Of a DNA stretch of 9,219 bases, positions 6,910-9,219 are shown one piece after another. The position numbers and the translations under genes are program-made. Numbering within the stretch: position 1 is the stretch's first letter; the number at the start of each line of letters is the position of its first letter. The DNA comes from Caldifarciminota bacterium (GTDB taxonomy: Bacteria > Hydrothermota > Hydrothermia > B15-G9 > WFZT01), in assembly GCA_026991055.1 (NCBI GenBank), contig JALXCE010000010.1, forward strand, positions 1 through 9,219, in the 5' to 3' direction. The notes under the pieces were generated by a model. It was not told the origin of the DNA. It did not search any database and saw only the letters and a list, made by a program, of their open reading frames with translations.

Positions 6910-8963
6910 TTTTTCTCTTTCGGGTACTCGATTCTTGGATGGAATTGACTTAAGAGTATGGGATATATGGCCTCCGCGATTTTATCAAGGTCTTTTCTCG
7001 TAATATCCGCCTCATCGAGCTGTCCATCCTCCAGTTTTGCACGGATTATCTCGTGAATAGTTTCTTTCAGGGTTTTCGCTGTTGGATTTTTCAGGCTTCT
7101 TACTGCGGCTTCTACGCTATCTGCTATCATGCAAATGGCCTCCTCTTTAGTTGAGGGCTTGGGCCCTGGATATCGGAAATCTTCCTCTTTGACTCCCTCA
7201 CCCTCCATCTGTTTTGCCTTAACGTAAAATGGCACAAGCAGCGAGGTCCCGTGGTGGGTCTTGATAATCCTGATGATCTCATTGGGTAAGCCGTATTGCT
7301 CGGCGAGCTCAACCCCATCTTTTACATGAGATATGATAATGAGGGCGCTCATTCGAGGTGATAGCTTGTCATGTGGATTCTCCATTCCAATCTGATTTTC
7401 TATAAAATACTGCGGTTTTTTCACCTTTCCAATGTCGTGGTAATACGCACCGACGCGGGCGAGCAAAGAATTTGCGCCAATTGCCCGGGCTGCTGCATCA
7501 CAGAGATTCCCGACATTTATGCTGTGGTTAAAGGTTCCAGAGGCTTTCTCTGAAAGCTCACGGAGCAGGGGATTATTGAGGTTTGAAAGCTCAAGCAGGA
7601 AAAAGTCTGTAGCTACGCGGAAGACCCTTTCGTAAAGTGGCAGGATTCCCACAACAAATACGCCGGAGAGGAATGCGCTGAAGAGTGCTGCCTGGATCAA
7701 AACCGGTACGTTATGCACTCTGTTCCCATACATAAGCTCGATAAATATAGACGTGATGAATGAAACCACGAAAAGGGTAACAATAACATAATAAATCTGG
7801 AATCTGGAGCGGAAGCTTTTTGTGGTGAATATGGATGTCCACCCCAAAAACAGGTTGTATAGAAAAATCCCAAATGAGTTAAAAGGAAAGTAGAGAGCAA
7901 GGATGATTGAAAGAAGCATGGTGTAAAAGAGAGAGGGTTCAAAACCAAGGGCCACGTTGAGCAGAATCGAATAAAATGGAATCAGCGTAATAAAATAAGA
8001 AGCATGGATATTTCTCACAAGATAGGCCCCGATCAAAACTATTAGTGCGGAGACACCGATAACTATTAGCTCTCTCCAGTCAGGATTCTTTTGAATGCGG
8101 TCACGAAAATAGATTGTACCGAGCAAGAAGATCGCGACAAGAATAAAAAGGTCCGCAATCCACCGTGCTGAGGTACCATGATAGGATTTCATTTTTTCTT
8201 TTAAAACCTGAAGCTCCTCGTAGGTTTGTGGAGTGATGAGCTCGTGCTTTCCAATGATTTTCTCGCCCTTTTTCACTTCAACCTTGACCGGAGAGATTTT
8301 CGCAAGTGCCTCATTTTTCACCTTGTTGGTGAGATTTTCATCGTATTTAAGAGAGGGAAAAAGAATTCTGCTCGAAATGTTTAAGAAAATTTTCCTCTCC
8401 GCCGGATTTTCAAAGGTTTGAACCGAGATTTTGTTTAATTCCTTTAAAACTTCATTTCTGTCTTTTACCTCTTCGATCGGAAAAACCGCTGTCCTTGTGC
8501 CTCTTACAATGGCAACCTTTCGAACTCCAATGACCTTGAGGAAGTGCTTATCACTCAGAACGCCCCTTTTTACAAAGTCAAGCACATAATTTCCAGAGAG
8601 TTCGAGTATCCATTTCCATCTATTTTCTGAAAGTCCATCCCTGAAGGTCCCGTTTTTGCTGATTAAATCAAGAGTTGTTTTAACAGATTCAACCGCTGAT
8701 GAGTCAAAGATAAAATACGCTGGTAGCTCGCTTAAAACCTTATCCCTCTCCTTTTGGAGCTCTTCAGGTGTTTTGTAAATCTTAAAATCTACAGGTGAGG
8801 TAATTTCTACAGGGCTTATCTTGCCCACCTGTATCTCTCGTATCATGGTGAAGTGTTCACGGGGAACAAAATATAGGGTAATAACGAACAGCACCAGAAT
8901 GAAAAGAAATCTGGCAACTGTGGCTAATCTCCAGGGGAGTTCACTCTTTCTGGTATTTCTCAT
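6906..8963 (-). CDS. pgpH: 7TM-HD family cyclic-di-AMP phosphodiesterase (PgpH/YqfF type)
   Basis: A 685-residue membrane HD-domain protein. One N-terminal membrane helix (about 17-33) is followed by an extracytoplasmic 7TMR-HDED domain (about 34-265), a block of hydrophobic helices (about 267-445), and a cytoplasmic HD domain (about 470-675). The metal and catalytic pattern is complete: H480, H509-D510 in 'GAYYHDIGKVKKP', H546 in 'SHVKDG', H570-H571 in 'THHGT', and D615 in 'MIADSVEAA'. The family segments 'NPHDKLSP' (529-536) and 'FRYPGPKP' (596-603) are intact. Characterised relatives (Listeria PgpH) hydrolyse c-di-AMP to pApA; activity here is inferred from the family. The ATG start lies inside the end of phoH and is preceded by TGGAGG at 8967-8972, only 3 bases from the start codon. 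The stop overlaps the ybeY start as ATGA. No diadenylate cyclase is visible in the window. Confidence 0.94.
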   Translation of the reverse strand: MRNTRKSELPWRLATVARFLFILVLFVITLYFVPREHFTMIREIQVGKISPVEITSPVDFKIYKTPEELQKERDKVLSELPAYFIFDSSAVESVKTTLDLISKNGTFRDGLSENRWKWILELSGNYVLDFVKRGVLSDKHFLKVIGVRKVAIVRGTRTAVFPIEEVKDRNEVLKELNKISVQTFENPAERKIFLNISSRILFPSLKYDENLTNKVKNEALAKISPVKVEVKKGEKIIGKHELITPQTYEELQVLKEKMKSYHGTSARWIADLFILVAIFLLGTIYFRDRIQKNPDWRELIVIGVSALIVLIGAYLVRNIHASYFITLIPFYSILLNVALGFEPSLFYTMLLSIILALYFPFNSFGIFLYNLFLGWTSIFTTKSFRSRFQIYYVIVTLFVVSFITSIFIELMYGNRVHNVPVLIQAALFSAFLSGVFVVGILPLYERVFRVATDFFLLELSNLNNPLLRELSEKASGTFNHSINVGNLCDAAARAIGANSLLARVGAYYHDIGKVKKPQYFIENQIGMENPHDKLSPRMSALIIISHVKDGVELAEQYGLPNEIIRIIKTHHGTSLLVPFYVKAKQMEGEGVKEEDFRYPGPKPSTKEEAICMIADSVEAAVRSLKNPTAKTLKETIHEIIRAKLEDGQLDEADITRKDLDKIAEAIYPILLSQFHPRIEYPKEKK

Positions 8964-9219
8964 ACGCCTCCACGATGTCTTTAACGAGTCTGTGCCTCAC
9001 CACGTCCTCAGGCCCAAATCTGATAAATGCGATACCCGGGACTGACTTTAAAACTTGCTGAATTTCTACAAGCCCCGAGTCAACATCCCTCGGCAAATCT
9101 ATCTGGGTGGTGTCCCCGGTTATCACAACCTTGGAACGGGGGCCAAGACGCGTGAGGAACATCTTCATCTGCACAGACTTCGTGTTTTGCGCCTCATCAA
9201 GAATGACGAATGCATCGGA
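8941..9219 (-). CDS. phoH: PhoH-family ATPase, C-terminal part (cut by right edge)
   Basis: The last 92 residues of a PhoH/PhoL-type P-loop ATPase; the frame is open to the window edge, so the Walker A half lies outside. Visible motifs, numbered in the fragment: Walker B 'FVILDEAQNT' at about 4-13, the family segment 'QMKMFLTRLG' at about 17-26, and the sensor-like 'VITGDTTQIDLP' at about 34-45. The end 'DVVRHRLVKDIVEAYEKY' is the normal C-terminus of the family, so the gene ends naturally. An internal GTG at 9174 opens a shorter frame, but it is only a valine inside the domain and not a start. The protein is cytoplasmic and associated with RNA metabolism; in many bacteria its gene sits beside ybeY, as here. 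Its 3' end overlaps the next gene by 23 bases. The family assignment is very firm; the exact cellular role of PhoH is not well settled. Confidence 0.95.
   Translation of the reverse strand, partial: SDAFVILDEAQNTKSVQMKMFLTRLGPRSKVVITGDTTQIDLPRDVDSGLVEIQQVLKSVPGIAFIRFGPEDVVRHRLVKDIVEAYEKYQKE
8967..8972 (-). promoter_or_regulatory. Ribosome binding site of the 7TM-HD gene
   Basis: TGGAGG lies only 3 bases upstream of the ATG at 8963, inside the end of phoH. The match is strong but the spacing is tight. The next in-frame methionine is residue 40, beyond the first membrane helix, so the upstream ATG is preferred. Confidence 0.6.

Noticed and set aside
7697..7948. Minus-strand 83-codon frame inside the 7TM-HD gene
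   Set aside because: It is an out-of-frame shadow of the hydrophobic membrane domain; its Phe/Leu/Ser-rich content follows from the real gene's sequence.
8821..9045. Plus-strand 74-codon frame spanning the phoH/7TM-HD junction
   Set aside because: It is antisense to two firmly identified genes and has no recognisable domain.
9172..9174. GTG as a possible start for a short 77-residue protein
   Set aside because: The frame continues upstream to the window edge and encodes the PhoH Walker B segment, so the GTG is an internal valine codon.
1..9219. CRISPR array, IS element, tRNA/rRNA, riboswitch or intrinsic terminator
   Set aside because: The whole window is coding with overlapping ends; I saw no repeat-spacer pattern, inverted repeat pair, transposase, RNA gene, or hairpin followed by a T-run at gene ends.

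Overview
The window is a single unbroken gene cluster. All nine genes read on the minus strand, so transcription runs from the right edge (9219) to the left edge (1). Every one of the eight junctions is an overlap: five are 4-base ATGA stop/start overlaps and three are overlaps of 19 to 23 bases. There is no intergenic DNA, no stretch longer than 300 bases without a gene, and no visible RNA gene, repeat array, mobile element, internal terminator or obvious internal promoter. The promoter and the terminator must lie outside the window.

Layout in order of transcription. (1) The C-terminal end of a PhoH-family ATPase, cut by the right edge. (2) A 7TM-HD membrane phosphodiesterase of the PgpH/YqfF type. 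(3) YbeY, the rRNA-processing metalloprotein. (4) and (5) Two tandem CNNM/CorC-type proteins (DUF21, CBS pair, CorC_HlyC domain). (6) An MgtE Mg2+ channel. (7) A stand-alone heptose-7-phosphate kinase (RfaE domain I). (8) A Wzz-type chain-length protein of unusual build. (9) A Wza-like SLBB polysaccharide export protein, cut by the left edge. Genes 1 to 4 form the widely conserved phoH-pgpH-ybeY-corC neighbourhood. Genes 5 and 6 extend it with more Mg2+ transport. Genes 7 to 9 add cell-surface glycan synthesis and export.

Organism. A heptose kinase plus an outer-membrane-type export protein with a signal peptide points to a diderm bacterium. The export protein carries a 'FGYDIF' segment before its export domain, a feature I associate from memory with the FCB superphylum and related candidate phyla such as WOR-3, Marinimicrobia, Cloacimonetes or Ignavibacteria. 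The complete overlap of all genes fits a streamlined, possibly thermophilic, uncultured lineage. This placement is inference and cannot be fixed from the sequence alone.

How the genes may work together. PgpH-type proteins degrade c-di-AMP, and MgtE and CorC-type proteins carry CBS domains that sense Mg2+ and adenine nucleotides, so the middle of the operon looks like a nucleotide- and Mg2+-homeostasis block. The tail looks like the start of a surface polysaccharide locus that continues to the left. Most of the window is recognisable housekeeping content. The least ordinary parts are the Wzz-like protein, which lacks the usual periplasmic coiled coil and carries what looks like a degenerate tyrosine-kinase-like tail, and the second CorC paralogue, which has lost several family-typical residues. 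I found no convincing sign of a wholly new system.
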